DNA from: JACKOD01 sp041591635
GTDB taxonomy: Bacteria; Pseudomonadota; Gammaproteobacteria; Pseudomonadales; Oleiphilaceae
DNA: 27,352 nt
Reading direction: 5' to 3'
NCBI GenBank assembly: GCA_041591635.1
Contig: JBFHRO010000015.1
Location: forward strand, 1 to 27,352
Part shown: one piece after another, positions 7,279-16,800 of the stretch
Layout of the letters: the number at the start of each line of letters is the position of its first letter
Numbering within the stretch: position 1 is the stretch's first letter
Made by a program: the position numbers and the translations under genes
Notes under the pieces: generated by a model
Database searches by the model: none
What the model saw: the letters and a program-made list of their open reading frames with translations, nothing else
Told to the model about the DNA's origin: nothing

Positions 7279-8367
7279 ATGACACTCTGCCTGCGCCCCC
7301 CTGCCAGTTTCCCCACGCAGTACTGGCATCGCTTGCCCGATGGTCGCACCCAGTGCGATCTTTGTCCACGCGCCTGCAAACTCCACGAGGGGCAGCAGGG
7401 GCTCTGTTTTATCCGGGCGTGCGAGGAGGGCCGCATCGTGCTCACCTCCTATGGCCGCTCTTCAGGATTTTGCATCGACCCCATCGAGAAGAAACCGCTG
7501 CATCACTTCTATCCCGGTACGCCGGTGCTGTCGTTCGGTACCGCCGGCTGTAATCTGGCTTGCAAGTTCTGTCAGAACTGGGACATGAGCAAATCCCGTG
7601 AAATGGACACCCTGGCCAGCACGGCCATGCCGGAACAACTGGTTGAAACGGCGAGCAATCTGGGCTGCCGCTCCATTGCCTTTACCTACAACGACCCGGT
7701 GATTTTCATGGAATATGCCATAGATGTCGCCAGATTATGCCGGGCACGGGATATTAAAACCGTGGCGGTGACGGCTGGCTACATCTGCCCCCGGCCCCGC
7801 GAGGAGTTTTTCTACTGGATGGATGCCGCCAATGTTGATCTCAAAGCCTTTACCGACGATTTTTATTACCGCCTGTGTGGCGCCCATTTGCAGGAAGTGC
7901 TTGATACCCTCGAATACATCCGCCATCACACTAACACCTGGCTTGAGATTACCACCTTGCTGATTCCCGGCCAGAATGATTCGCCACAGGAAATTCTGGC
8001 CATGTGTCGCTGGATTGCGAAGCATTTGGGGCAGGATGTCCCGCTGCACTTCAGCGCCTTTCATCCCGACTGGAAAATGCGTGACATTCCGGCCACCCCC
8101 CGGGAAACCTTGTCGCAGGCACGGGATATCGCCCGCAGTGAGGGCTTGAAGTATGTCTACACCGGCAATGTTCACGATCCACAAGGCAGCAGTACCTATT
8201 GCCCCGCTTGTGGCAAGCGCCTTATTGAGCGCGACTGGTATCAGTTGGGTGAGTGGCATTTGGCAGCGGGTAACACCTGTGCCTACTGCCACACCCCCAT
8301 TCCCGGTCACTTTGAGACAACCCCGGGTACCTGGGGAGCGAAACGCCAGGGGGTGCGGATCGCCTGA
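7279..8367 (+). CDS. amrS: AmmeMemoRadiSam-system radical SAM protein AmrS
   Basis: A 362-residue radical SAM enzyme of the AmrS family (TIGR04337 type), related to pyruvate formate-lyase activating enzymes. Motifs: an N-terminal Cys cluster (QCDLCPRAC, then C43), the [4Fe-4S]-binding CxxxCxxC at C91, C95 and C98 (GCNLACKFCQNW), and C-terminal CxxC pairs (CPAC, CAYC) probably binding a metal. The family is known for co-occurring with AMMECR1 and Memo-like proteins; neither is in this window and the reaction is not established. The start has a strong ribosome site (GGGGAGG) 10 bases upstream. The length is typical. It converges on the Lon-like gene with only 16 bases between. Confidence 0.92.
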   Translation: MTLCLRPPASFPTQYWHRLPDGRTQCDLCPRACKLHEGQQGLCFIRACEEGRIVLTSYGRSSGFCIDPIEKKPLHHFYPGTPVLSFGTAGCNLACKFCQNWDMSKSREMDTLASTAMPEQLVETASNLGCRSIAFTYNDPVIFMEYAIDVARLCRARDIKTVAVTAGYICPRPREEFFYWMDAANVDLKAFTDDFYYRLCGAHLQEVLDTLEYIRHHTNTWLEITTLLIPGQNDSPQEILAMCRWIAKHLGQDVPLHFSAFHPDWKMRDIPATPRETLSQARDIARSEGLKYVYTGNVHDPQGSSTYCPACGKRLIERDWYQLGEWHLAAGNTCAYCHTPIPGHFETTPGTWGAKRQGVRIA

Positions 8368-8375
8368 TCCGCACC
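8352..8375. terminator. Perfect hairpin over the amrS stop codon
   Basis: GGTGCGGATC (8352-8361) and GATCCGCACC (8366-8375) are perfect 10-bp arms with a GCCT loop. The amrS TGA (8365-8367) sits in the loop and second arm. There is no T-run. It lies between two convergent genes, so it may end or stabilise both transcripts. Confidence 0.55.
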
Positions 8376-8383
8376 GGGCAACC

Positions 8384-10870
8384 TCAGCGCCGGCGCTGCA
8401 ACTGCTTGCGAAATCGCTGCTGCAGCTCTTTGGGGCCCTCTGGCGGTGTAGGCGCGGTCACTTCGTCATCATCATCTGCCTCGCTCTTGCTGTCAGACGC
8501 CCCGGAGGCTTCTTCTTCCTCCCGCAGTTCATCGAGAAACACCTGAATGCGGCCAAACAAAGTGTCGGGGGCAAAGGCGCCATTCTCATCCGCCGTACCG
8601 GCCGGCAGACCAGTTAACAACTCCACGGCTTGGGTGGCATGAGAAACGGCATAAACACGAAAGGTGCCCTTATCAATGGCCTCCACCACTTCGGCGTTGA
8701 GCATCAGATTATGCACATTGGTCGCTGGCAGAATAACGCCCTGGGTGCCGGTAAACCCCTGAATTTTGCAGGTATCGAAGAAGCCTTCGATTTTCTCGTT
8801 CACCCCCCCTACGGGTTGAGATTCTCCGAACTGATTGACCGAGCCTGTCATTGCCAGGTCCTGACGAATCGGTACCTTGGCCATGCTTGAGAGCAAGGCG
8901 CATAACTCGGCCATGGAGGCACTGTCACCGTCCACTTCGCCATAATTTTGCTCGAAGGTAATACTGGCCGACACATGCATGGGTGAGCGGGGGGCGAAGG
9001 TTGCCGCCAGATAAGATGAAAGAATCATCACGCCCTTGGAGTGGATGGTGCCGCCCAGTTTCACATCCCGTTCGATGTCAATCACATTGCCATCGCCATA
9101 AAAGCAACTCGCCGTGACCCGACTCGGCATCCCAAACTCAAACCCGCCCGAACTGAGCACCGAGAGCGCGTTGATTTGGCCGACGACCGCCCCCCGGGTA
9201 GTGATCAAGGTGGTGCCATTGGCGATGGTTTCAAACAGGTGATCACGAATGCGGCTGTTACGGTGCCTTTCGCTTTCAAACGCCTTTTCGATGTGAGCCT
9301 GGCGAATCAGGGTCGAGTTGGACTGCTTGGCCCAGTAATTGGATTCGCGCAACAGATTGGCAATATCGGCCGCATGCAACGATAGCTTGTTCTGGTCTTC
9401 GGCCTGACGCGAGCTGTACTCAATGACTCTGGCTACGGCCTTCTGTTCCAGGTGCAGCAAGTCCTTGTCGGCCACCAGGCTGGCAATAAAGGCGGCATAG
9501 TGTTGTTCGGTTTCGCTGGTACGCGGCATCTCGCTTTCAAAATCCGCGGTGACTTTGAAGAGCTCCTTGAACTCCGGATCGTAGTGCTGCAACAGCAGCA
9601 GCGTATCCCGATCGCCAAAGAGTATGATCTTGATATTCAGCGGGATGGGTTCTGGCTCCAGCGAGATAGTGCCCGACAGGGTGAGTTCGCGCTCCAGCGA
9701 ATTGATGCTGATGGCACGGGAACGCAGGGCGCGCTTGAGTCCATCCCAGACAAAGGGCTGCTCCAGCACCTTGATTGCATCCATGAGCAAAAAACCGCCA
9801 TTGGAACGATGCAGGGCACCCGGGCGAATAAGGGTGTAGTCGGTAAATACCGTGCCCTTGTAGGTGACGTTTTCAACGTAACCGAAGAGATTGTGATAAT
9901 TCGGGTTTTCTTCCACCACCACCGGCGAGTTGGTGTTGCTGTGGTGCACCAGCACGTTGACCTGATAGCGCCGGGGCATTTTCTTGTCGAGCGACGCATA
10001 GGCAAAGGCGGCTTGCTCTTCGCTGTCTTCCAGAAAGATATCGAGGTTGTTGAGAATATCCTTCTGTAACAGTGCCAGATAATTCACCACGTTTTCATTG
10101 CTCTGGTATTTGTCCTGCACGGCTTCAATCAGATGGCTGCAGGCACCCAGTGCCACTTCTTCATTGAGCTGCTGCAGGCGATCGGTGTGTTCCTGCTCCC
10201 AGGCCGCAAGCTTGCGAATGACGCCACGCAGGCGTTTTTCCAGTTTGTTGATCACATCTTCAAAATGGGCCTGCTGCTCTGCCGACAAGGCGGCAAAGCT
10301 CTCGGCCGTGTGCGGCTCCTTGCCGTTGAGCGCCACCAGCCGATAGCCGCCCGGCGTACTCACGGTGAGACTCACCTTTTTGGCACGCGCCTGCTTCGCA
10401 AGGCGCTCAAGGGCTTCTTCCTGCTTTTCATTGATCTCGGATTTAAGCTTTTCGGATCGCTCGTAGTAGGAGTCGTTATCAAAGGCTTGCGGAATGGCTT
10501 TGGCCACCCGCTGCATCAGCTTCTCGAGTTCCTTTTTGAACGGCAACCCCACTCCGGCGGGAAGTTTTAATACCGTGGGGGAGCGAGGTTCGTCAAAGTT
10601 GGCCACGTAGCACCAGTCCCAGGTTTGGGCTTCATCGCTGGCATGGCGATTGAGATAGCGCAGCATCATGGTGCGCTTGCCCAGTCCGTTGCGCCCCACG
10701 GCATAAATGTTGTAGCCGCTGTCCTTCATGGCCATGGCAAAGCGAATGGCTTCCTGGGCGCGTTCTTGCCCCACGATTTCATTCAGCGGCTGCAGTGACT
10801 TGGTGGATCTGAAATTCAGGTCGTGCATCTTGCACGCGCGATAAACAGTAGAGGAGTCAAGCGGTTTCAA
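8384..10870 (-). CDS. Lon-like AAA+ ATP-dependent protease (YcbZ/AsrA-related)
   Basis: An 828-residue protein of the Lon-like family that includes E. coli YcbZ and Pseudomonas AsrA (stress-related). An N-terminal AAA ATPase has Walker A GRNGLGKRT (59-67). A long helical, charged insertion follows (about 115-290), then the second half of the ATPase with LHRSNGGFLLMDA (Walker B-like, near 353-364). A C-terminal S16 protease domain (about 560-755) carries the Ser-Lys dyad: S650 in DGDSAS and K693 in GGVNEK. The tail (780-828) is acidic then basic and looks disordered. The start is TTG 10870: family similarity begins there and an in-frame TAA sits just upstream. The ATG at 10828 would cut conserved sequence. 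The 290-base space to the PilZ gene has no supported gene. Confidence 0.9.
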   Translation of the reverse strand: MKPLDSSTVYRACKMHDLNFRSTKSLQPLNEIVGQERAQEAIRFAMAMKDSGYNIYAVGRNGLGKRTMMLRYLNRHASDEAQTWDWCYVANFDEPRSPTVLKLPAGVGLPFKKELEKLMQRVAKAIPQAFDNDSYYERSEKLKSEINEKQEEALERLAKQARAKKVSLTVSTPGGYRLVALNGKEPHTAESFAALSAEQQAHFEDVINKLEKRLRGVIRKLAAWEQEHTDRLQQLNEEVALGACSHLIEAVQDKYQSNENVVNYLALLQKDILNNLDIFLEDSEEQAAFAYASLDKKMPRRYQVNVLVHHSNTNSPVVVEENPNYHNLFGYVENVTYKGTVFTDYTLIRPGALHRSNGGFLLMDAIKVLEQPFVWDGLKRALRSRAISINSLERELTLSGTISLEPEPIPLNIKIILFGDRDTLLLLQHYDPEFKELFKVTADFESEMPRTSETEQHYAAFIASLVADKDLLHLEQKAVARVIEYSSRQAEDQNKLSLHAADIANLLRESNYWAKQSNSTLIRQAHIEKAFESERHRNSRIRDHLFETIANGTTLITTRGAVVGQINALSVLSSGGFEFGMPSRVTASCFYGDGNVIDIERDVKLGGTIHSKGVMILSSYLAATFAPRSPMHVSASITFEQNYGEVDGDSASMAELCALLSSMAKVPIRQDLAMTGSVNQFGESQPVGGVNEKIEGFFDTCKIQGFTGTQGVILPATNVHNLMLNAEVVEAIDKGTFRVYAVSHATQAVELLTGLPAGTADENGAFAPDTLFGRIQVFLDELREEEEASGASDSKSEADDDDEVTAPTPPEGPKELQQRFRKQLQRRR

Positions 10871-11062
10871 GGGAGTCTGCTCTTAGCATTCGAGAGAACG
10901 GCAATCAATGAGTCGTCTGTTCATGGTAACAGTTATTGAGATTTTTGCCGCCGTAAATTGCATTTTGCCTGAAGCGAAAACGCACCGGCCTGATAAATAC
11001 AAGAACTACCCGTCATAAATGTGATGCCATTGGCACACACAAGGTTACCTTTTTCGACAGGG

Positions 11063-11092
11063 TTGTGACGAAGTTGCATCAAAGACTACAAT
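11063..11092 (+). promoter_or_regulatory. Candidate promoter for the PilZ gene
   Basis: TTGTGA (11063-11068) and TACAAT (11087-11092) are 18 bases apart, a fair sigma-70 match, 128 bases before the preferred ATG. The rest of the 10871-11219 interval holds only a 36-codon frame without a ribosome site. Confidence 0.4.
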
Positions 11093-11219
11093 TGGTTACA
11101 TCAATCAGGCGCCAGGGAACATCAAAGGCCCGTTTTCAATAGAAGTCGTCAGGCAGTGGTTGGTGAACAATCACCATCACCCACAAGGCAATAACTATTT
11201 GACAAGAAGTTGTTGGAAA

Positions 11220-11624
11220 ATGATTAAAGACGGAACTTCAGGCGCACTGCAGGATAGACGCATCAAAGCACGACACAAAGCGCCTTGCCTGCAGATTTCA
11301 ATTCGTCAGCAAGGACTGCTGGCCTGGCTCAAGCCGGCCATTCAGGTCGTATGCATTGACATCAATCGCTACGGCATGGCCATCGAGACCGACACAACTC
11401 TCAATCTTCGCGACAAACTCCGGCTCGATTTCAAGGGCAAATATATCAGCCAGTCCAATGTTGATGCCGTGGTTTCCAGCATCAGGCCCCTTGGCAGCGG
11501 CGGCTACCGCGTTGGACTGACTTTCACTTACTCCGTCTGTCAAAAACACTACTCGCGCGAAATGGATAACGCCCTCTCCCGCATCGAACATCTGTACCAT
11601 CAGCGTAACAACGAACTGCGCTAG
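11220..11624 (+). CDS. PilZ-domain protein (c-di-GMP effector)
   Basis: A 134-residue, essentially single-domain PilZ protein. The c-di-GMP contact motifs are visible: RRIKAR near the start (RxxxR) and DINRYG, corresponding to D/NxSxxG with Asn in place of Ser. The rest is an alternating beta pattern followed by a C-terminal helix (NALSRIEHLYHQRNN). Such proteins usually bind partners in motility or polysaccharide secretion; no such genes are here. The start is uncertain: ATG 11220 has only a weak GGAAA before it, while TTG 11160 or GTG 11163 would add 19-20 residues rich in His and Asn that do not look conserved. Lone gene, followed by nnrS after 173 bases. Confidence 0.8.
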   Translation: MIKDGTSGALQDRRIKARHKAPCLQISIRQQGLLAWLKPAIQVVCIDINRYGMAIETDTTLNLRDKLRLDFKGKYISQSNVDAVVSSIRPLGSGGYRVGLTFTYSVCQKHYSREMDNALSRIEHLYHQRNNELR

Positions 11625-11678
11625 TCTTCCTGATCATCCTCCGGGCCTCGACGACCACTGTCCCGTGCCCTGCCGGCT

Positions 11679-11692
11679 TTGAGCAATGTCAA
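11679..11692. promoter_or_regulatory. FNR/Dnr-like box upstream of nnrS
   Basis: TTGAGCAATGTCAA keeps the outer TTGA-N6-TCAA palindrome of FNR/Anr/Dnr/NnrR sites, about 106 bases before the nnrS ATG. NnrS was named for control by such a nitric-oxide-responsive regulator in Rhodobacter. The -10 downstream is poor, so this is suggestive only. Confidence 0.5.
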
Positions 11693-11797
11693 CACGTCTC
11701 CCCTGGCTTTTAAGTAGGCTTGAACCCGATTATCCGGAAACGCGGGCTTGCGGTTCCCCGAAACACTCCTTTTCATTCTCCAGGCAAGAGAGCCCTC

Positions 11798-13012
11798 ATG
11801 ACAACACAACCTCTTTCGCGCTTTGCGGTATTCAGTGCAGCCCCGCATCGCATGTTCTTTTTCTTTGGCGCCATTGCCCTCTTGGCTTCCATGCTCTGGT
11901 GGCTGTGGGAACTGGCGGTGATGATCTTTGGCACGCCGGGTTTTACCAGCCTCGCGCCGGTTCGCAGCCACGGTTTACTGATGGGATACGGTTTATTTAC
12001 CTTTTTTATTTTCGGCTTTTTATCCACGACCTTTCCGCGCTGGATGAATCGACCCGAGATTTCACGCCGCTACTATTCACCGGCGGCATTGGCTCTGTTT
12101 GGTGGCTATCTCGTCACCCTGCTGGGCGCCAGCGTTTCGATCACGCTGACAGGCATCGGCCTTGGCCTGATGGCTGCAGGATGGCTACAAGGCTTGCGCG
12201 GTCTGCTCGATGTTTTCCTTAAGACGCAAGACAAGGCATCCCATGCCTGGTCCACTCTGGCAGGACTGATTTGCGGCCTGCTTTCACTGCTGGTGGCGAT
12301 CTTTGCCGTGTTCACCGGGCATGACCTGCTGCTGGCCTGGATTCTCAAGAATCTGATCTGGTGGTATCTGATTCCCGTCTACTTCTCGGTATGCCACCGC
12401 ATGATCCCGTTTTTCAGTCACAATGCGGCGAAAAACTATCAGTTTCACCGTCCACACTGGCCACTGCCCTGGATGATGGCCTGCAGTTTCACCCACCCCC
12501 TGTTCGAAGCCATCGGCCTGGCAATGATTCCCGAGGCCGTCATGCTTGGCACGGCGCTTTACCTGTTCTGGCTGTGGCAACCCTGGAAATGTCTGCATAA
12601 CCCGATGCTGGCCTCACTGCATATCGGCTTTTTGTGGCTCTCTATCGGCTTGTTGCTGCAACTGGGGCAAAGCCTCTGGCTGGCGATTGACGGCTCACTG
12701 CTCATGCCACGCGCGCCCTTGCATGCCCTTGCCATCGGCTTTCTTTCGGCCATGCTGGTGGCCATGGCGACCCGGGTTACCCAGGGACACTCGGGCGGGC
12801 AACTGGTGATGAGTCAGTTAACCTGGTGGTTGTTCTTTGGCATACAGCTGTGCGCTATCACGCGCATCGTTGCAGAGATTCCGGCGGTAGGGGGCATGGC
12901 TTCCCATTTACTCCTGCTCAGTGCGATACTTTGGCTCGCCTGCTTCATTCCCTGGGTCGTTCAGTACGCGCCGCTGTATCTGCGCCCGCGTAAGGATGGT
13001 CGCCCGGGGTGA
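11798..13012 (+). CDS. nnrS: NnrS-family multi-pass membrane protein
   Basis: A 404-residue, strongly hydrophobic protein with about 12 predicted membrane segments. It belongs to the NnrS family, haem- and copper-containing inner-membrane proteins linked to nitric-oxide and nitrosative-stress tolerance. Typical features seen: the N-terminal segment APHRMFFFFGAIALL, RSHGLLMGYGLFTFFIFGF, the H-R-M-I-P-F-F motif (VCHRMIPFFSH) and HALAIGFLSAMLVAMATRVT with conserved His. I start it at ATG 11798 behind AAGAGAG; a longer open frame to 11720 is not supported. It is followed by the SirB-family gene after 52 bases, so they probably form a two-gene operon. Confidence 0.9.
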   Translation: MTTQPLSRFAVFSAAPHRMFFFFGAIALLASMLWWLWELAVMIFGTPGFTSLAPVRSHGLLMGYGLFTFFIFGFLSTTFPRWMNRPEISRRYYSPAALALFGGYLVTLLGASVSITLTGIGLGLMAAGWLQGLRGLLDVFLKTQDKASHAWSTLAGLICGLLSLLVAIFAVFTGHDLLLAWILKNLIWWYLIPVYFSVCHRMIPFFSHNAAKNYQFHRPHWPLPWMMACSFTHPLFEAIGLAMIPEAVMLGTALYLFWLWQPWKCLHNPMLASLHIGFLWLSIGLLLQLGQSLWLAIDGSLLMPRAPLHALAIGFLSAMLVAMATRVTQGHSGGQLVMSQLTWWLFFGIQLCAITRIVAEIPAVGGMASHLLLLSAILWLACFIPWVVQYAPLYLRPRKDGRPG

Positions 13013-13064
13013 CAGCGGCCTTCAATCAATACTGTCGGGCCGGGCCCACGCTGGAGTTAACACT

Positions 13065-13430
13065 ATGGATTATGGGGTTCTGAAACATCTGCACATGACC
13101 TGTGTCGCGCTGACGTTTATTTTGTTTTCGCTGCGCGGCTTCTGGATGCTGGTGGATTCGGACCGACTGACCCGTACCTGGGTCAAGGTGGTGCCTCATG
13201 TGGTGGACAGTCTGTTACTGCTCAGTGCCATCGGCATGGCAGTGCAGATTGGCATGACCAGCTGGATCGCCGCCAAACTGGTGGCACTGGTGGTTTATGT
13301 AGTACTGGGAACCATTGCGCTCAAGCGCGGCAAAACCCGCACGATCCGGATGATGGCTTTGGTGGGAGCCTACACCACCTTTTTATACATTGCGGCGGTT
13401 GCCACCACCAAAAATCCGCTGATCTGGTAG
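13065..13430 (+). CDS. SirB-family membrane protein
   Basis: A 121-residue protein with four membrane segments matching the SirB family (PF04247). Visible family traits are the N-terminal KHLHMTCVALTFILFSLRGFWML, a central PHVVDSLLLLSAIGMA and the KLVALVVYVVLGTIALKRGKT segment. The His residues within membrane segments suggest a cofactor such as haem, but none is proven. ATG 13065 has GGAG ten bases upstream. It follows nnrS on the same strand, and an association of SirB-type and NnrS-type proteins in nitrosative or redox stress is plausible but inferred from position only. Confidence 0.88.
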   Translation: MDYGVLKHLHMTCVALTFILFSLRGFWMLVDSDRLTRTWVKVVPHVVDSLLLLSAIGMAVQIGMTSWIAAKLVALVVYVVLGTIALKRGKTRTIRMMALVGAYTTFLYIAAVATTKNPLIW

Positions 13431-13440
13431 GCAGTCTGCC

Positions 13441-13470
13441 CCCGGCAGCGTCAGCAACGACGCAGCCGGG
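13441..13470. terminator. Hairpin between convergent SirB and acp genes
   Basis: CCCGGC-A-GCGTC (13441-13452) pairs with GACGC-A-GCCGGG (13459-13470) with a single A/A mismatch and a six-base loop. Very stable by eye, with no T-run on either strand. It probably separates the rightward nnrS operon from the leftward fatty-acid cluster. Confidence 0.6.
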
Positions 13471-13479
13471 CCAGGTAGA

Positions 13480-13716
13480 TCAGGCGGCGATACGCTCACT
13501 GACCAGGCGCATCACATCCTCGACCGATTTGATTTGTTCGGCCACATCGTCGCCAATCTCCACGCCAAACTCTTCTTCAAACGCCATCACCAACTCCACG
13601 GTATCGAGCGAGTCGGCCCCCAGATCCTCAATAAAGCGCGCCTTGGGGTGAATCTCCTTGCCTTCTACCGACAGCTGTTCACGAATGACCTTGGCAATAC
13701 GTTGTTCAATATTCAT
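13480..13716 (-). CDS. Acyl carrier protein
   Basis: A 78-residue acidic ACP. The phosphopantetheine attachment site is Ser36 in FIEDLGADSLDTVELVMAFE, and helix II/III motifs are typical of type II fatty-acid ACPs. The start is ATG 13716, with AAGGAG seven bases upstream; an upstream in-frame ATG would add eight residues and place the ribosome site inside the gene. It is the last gene of the fab cluster, 120 bases after the ACC stop; that gap contains small hairpins (GATCC/GGATC near 13747, CCTGT/ACAGG near 13773). No fabD, fabG or fabF flanks it, unlike the housekeeping acpP, so it is probably a second, cluster-dedicated carrier. Confidence 0.92.
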   Translation of the reverse strand: MNIEQRIAKVIREQLSVEGKEIHPKARFIEDLGADSLDTVELVMAFEEEFGVEIGDDVAEQIKSVEDVMRLVSERIAA

Positions 13717-13836
13717 GCAGTTCTCCTTTGGGTTAATCACACAATGATCCGAGGGATCGTTACTAAAACCTGCCTGTGTATTAGACAGGTGATTGGGTCT
13801 GGCGGCGGGCCAGGGCTGATCCTGACCCGACGAGCG

Positions 13837-16800
13837 TCATGCGACCATGGGTTCGACCACAAACAGCAGGTCACCACAGGCGACATGCTGGCCGTCGTCG
13901 GCCTTTACATGGGTCACACGATAGGTCTGGCTGGCCGGATAGAGTTCCCGTCCGGCCTGATTGAGACTGCCCAGCGTCAGGGGCTGGAACATTTTCATGA
14001 CCTCGAGCAGGCAGAGCGTCTGGTCGGTGGTTATGGTGTCGCCTTCGCGCACAAACGCCGGTTTCTCGGGCGATGACGAGCGATACAGAATGCTGCTGGC
14101 GGGCGCAAATACCTTGAGTTCATCCGAACCCGACACGGCCACGTCCGCGGCCGGTACCACCTCACTGCCAAGCCGTGCATTGTCACGCGAGTCAAACAGG
14201 AATTCGCCTTTGCGGGTCACGAGCTGCTTGAGGTAGCGGGTGTCGTACTCGCCGCTCAAAAATACCTCATCGCGCAGAATCACGCGCAACAGCGGCAGAT
14301 TGGTCGCTATTCCTTCGATTTCCACCTGCGCCAGGTAGTCGCAGAGGCGGGCAATGGCTTGCTCGCGGCTCTCGCCCCAGGCGATGACCTGCGCTACCAG
14401 ATTGTCGTAATAAGAGGGCACGGAGGTTCCGTCTGCAATCGCCCATATTGCCCGGCAATGTTCCATCAAGGGATAGCGGCACCGGCTCACCTGCCCCGGC
14501 GAAGGCACGACCTGAAGTTCGCCGGCATCCGCCCACACCGCCTCGGCATTGATACGCACCTCCACGGCATAGCCAGACTCGACCACCGCCAGCGAAGCGA
14601 TCGACTCGCCCCTGGCAATGCGAAACTGCTCGCGCACTATATCCACACCGCTGACCATCTCGGTAACGGGATGCTCTACCTGCAAGCGGGTATTCATCTC
14701 CATGAAATACAGCTGATCCTGATCGAGATCGTAGAGGAATTCGACCGTCCCTGCGCCGGTATAATCGCAGGCACAGGCCAGTCTGTGTGCCGAATCCCGG
14801 GCCAGCTGCGCCAGAACCGGCGACAGTGCGGTGGAGCCGGATTCCTCAATGATTTTTTGCTTGTCGCGCTGTACGCTGCAATCACGCAACCCCAGCACTT
14901 GGGTAGCACCGAAGCGATCGCGCAGAATCTGCACTTCGATGTGGCGAAACCGGGTGACAAAACGCTCCAGGTAAATGTCTTCCTTACCGAAGGCCGATCG
15001 GGCCTGCGCCCGGATCATGTCGAATCGGGGCAACAGCTCGGATGCCTCGTTGACCACCGCAATACCTTTGCCACCGCCACCGTAAACTGCCTTGAGAATC
15101 ACCGGATAGCCTATCGCCTGCGCCATCTCCAGGGCCGCCTGCGCCGTGGCCAGCAGACCATCGGCCTGCGCCTGATGGCTGGCGCTACCCGGCACGACCG
15201 GGATGCCGGCCTGCATGGCGGTGCGAATCGCCTTGGCCTTGTCGCCCATTTTTTCCATGGTCGCGGGCGCCGGTCCGACAAAATTCAAATCATGCTCCAG
15301 ACATAGCCGGGCAAACTCATGATTTTCTGACAAAAAGCCGATCCCGGGATGCAAGGCGTCAACCTGCTCTCTTTGGGCAATATGCACCACGCTATGGCCG
15401 TTGAGGTAGCTTTCATCCGGCGTGAAACCGCCCAGGCACACCAGACTGTCCTCGTCACGCAGCATTCGCGCCGCCACCGAGTCCATGTCCGGGTCGGATT
15501 GCACCAGCACCACGCGCAGGCCCATGGCCTGCGCTTCCTGCACCAGCTTCACCGCCGTACAGCCCCGGGCATGAACCAGTACCGAGGCAATGGGGCCAAA
15601 GCGCAACCCGGGCGCAGTTGGGGGGACAGTACCGCCAGCCGGGTCGAGCGAGGCGCCTCGTACCAGCCACTGGGCCAGCATGTCGCTCAGATCCTGTTGC
15701 GGCAAGCCGATGCGCGGATCAATCGCTGCCAATGCCTCATCCAGGCCCGGCGCCAACGGATGACGCAGCAGCCCTCGCATACTGAGGGGATCGGCACAGA
15801 GGTAGTTGGCCAGGGTCGCCGAAACCGGCAAATAATCGGGTACCACAATGCGCCCGGCAAAGGGCATGTTGGTTCCGGACAGGTACCAGGTTTCCACATC
15901 CGGATGGGTGACCAGACTCGCCTGGGCGCCGCCGGTACAGTCTCCGTAACCCACGACCAGCAAGGGCAAACCGCACTGATGGCGAAAGCGGCTTATGGCA
16001 TCCGTGACGACCGCCATCGAAAACAGCGCTGCCGGCCCTTCCTTGGTTTGCATGCCGGCAGAACAAATCAGCCCCACCACGGGATAGCGTGATTTTGCCG
16101 CATAATCCAGCAGCCGGCACAGGCGCTCGGCGCTGGCCATATCAAAGGCCCCGGCCTGAAAACCGTGATTCGAGACAAACAGCCCCAGGTTGCGCGACTG
16201 CCCCTGAACACTGAAGCGGGCTATCCCGGTAAGCAAACCACAGGCGCTATGGCCCCGGCGCCGCTGCTTTGAAATGGCCTCGGCAAATCCGGGAAACCGG
16301 CAGGGATCGGCGGTGGTGACCTCCGCATCCAGCTCGTAAAAACCATTGAACACCCGCTCGATCAATTCCAGCGGCGTAAAACTCGTGGCCGGCTTGAACT
16401 GATTGAGAATCGCCTGAATCCGCAAATCAATCGTTGCCTGCTGCAGGTTGTGCCAGAAATCTTTGCGCCGCCCAATGGACACCGGGGTAAAACGCCCGGC
16501 GAAGCGGCTGCCTGTGTGCAGGCTTTGGAAATAGTCGGGCAGCAGCTCGCTGAAAAAATAGCTGGCCACGACAAAGACCACGGGCGCCTGACGCGGATGC
16601 TGGGCGCGCTTCCACTGTTCGATTTTGCGCAATCCCTCCTGCAACAGCCCCGAACTCTTGATGGCCTCAAGCCATGCAAAAAACCCCTGACGCACCTCGT
16701 CTGGCGCCACCCCCGCCGCATCCAGTACAGACTCAAGCAAACCGGCGGTGACGCGGTTTTTGTCGCTGAGCTCCGTCACTATCGCAGTCATTTGACGCAA

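Noticed and set aside
10908..11018. A 36-codon frame (MSRLFMVTVIEIFAAVN...) between the Lon-like and PilZ genes
   Set aside because: No ribosome site, no promoter placed for it and no recognisable similarity.
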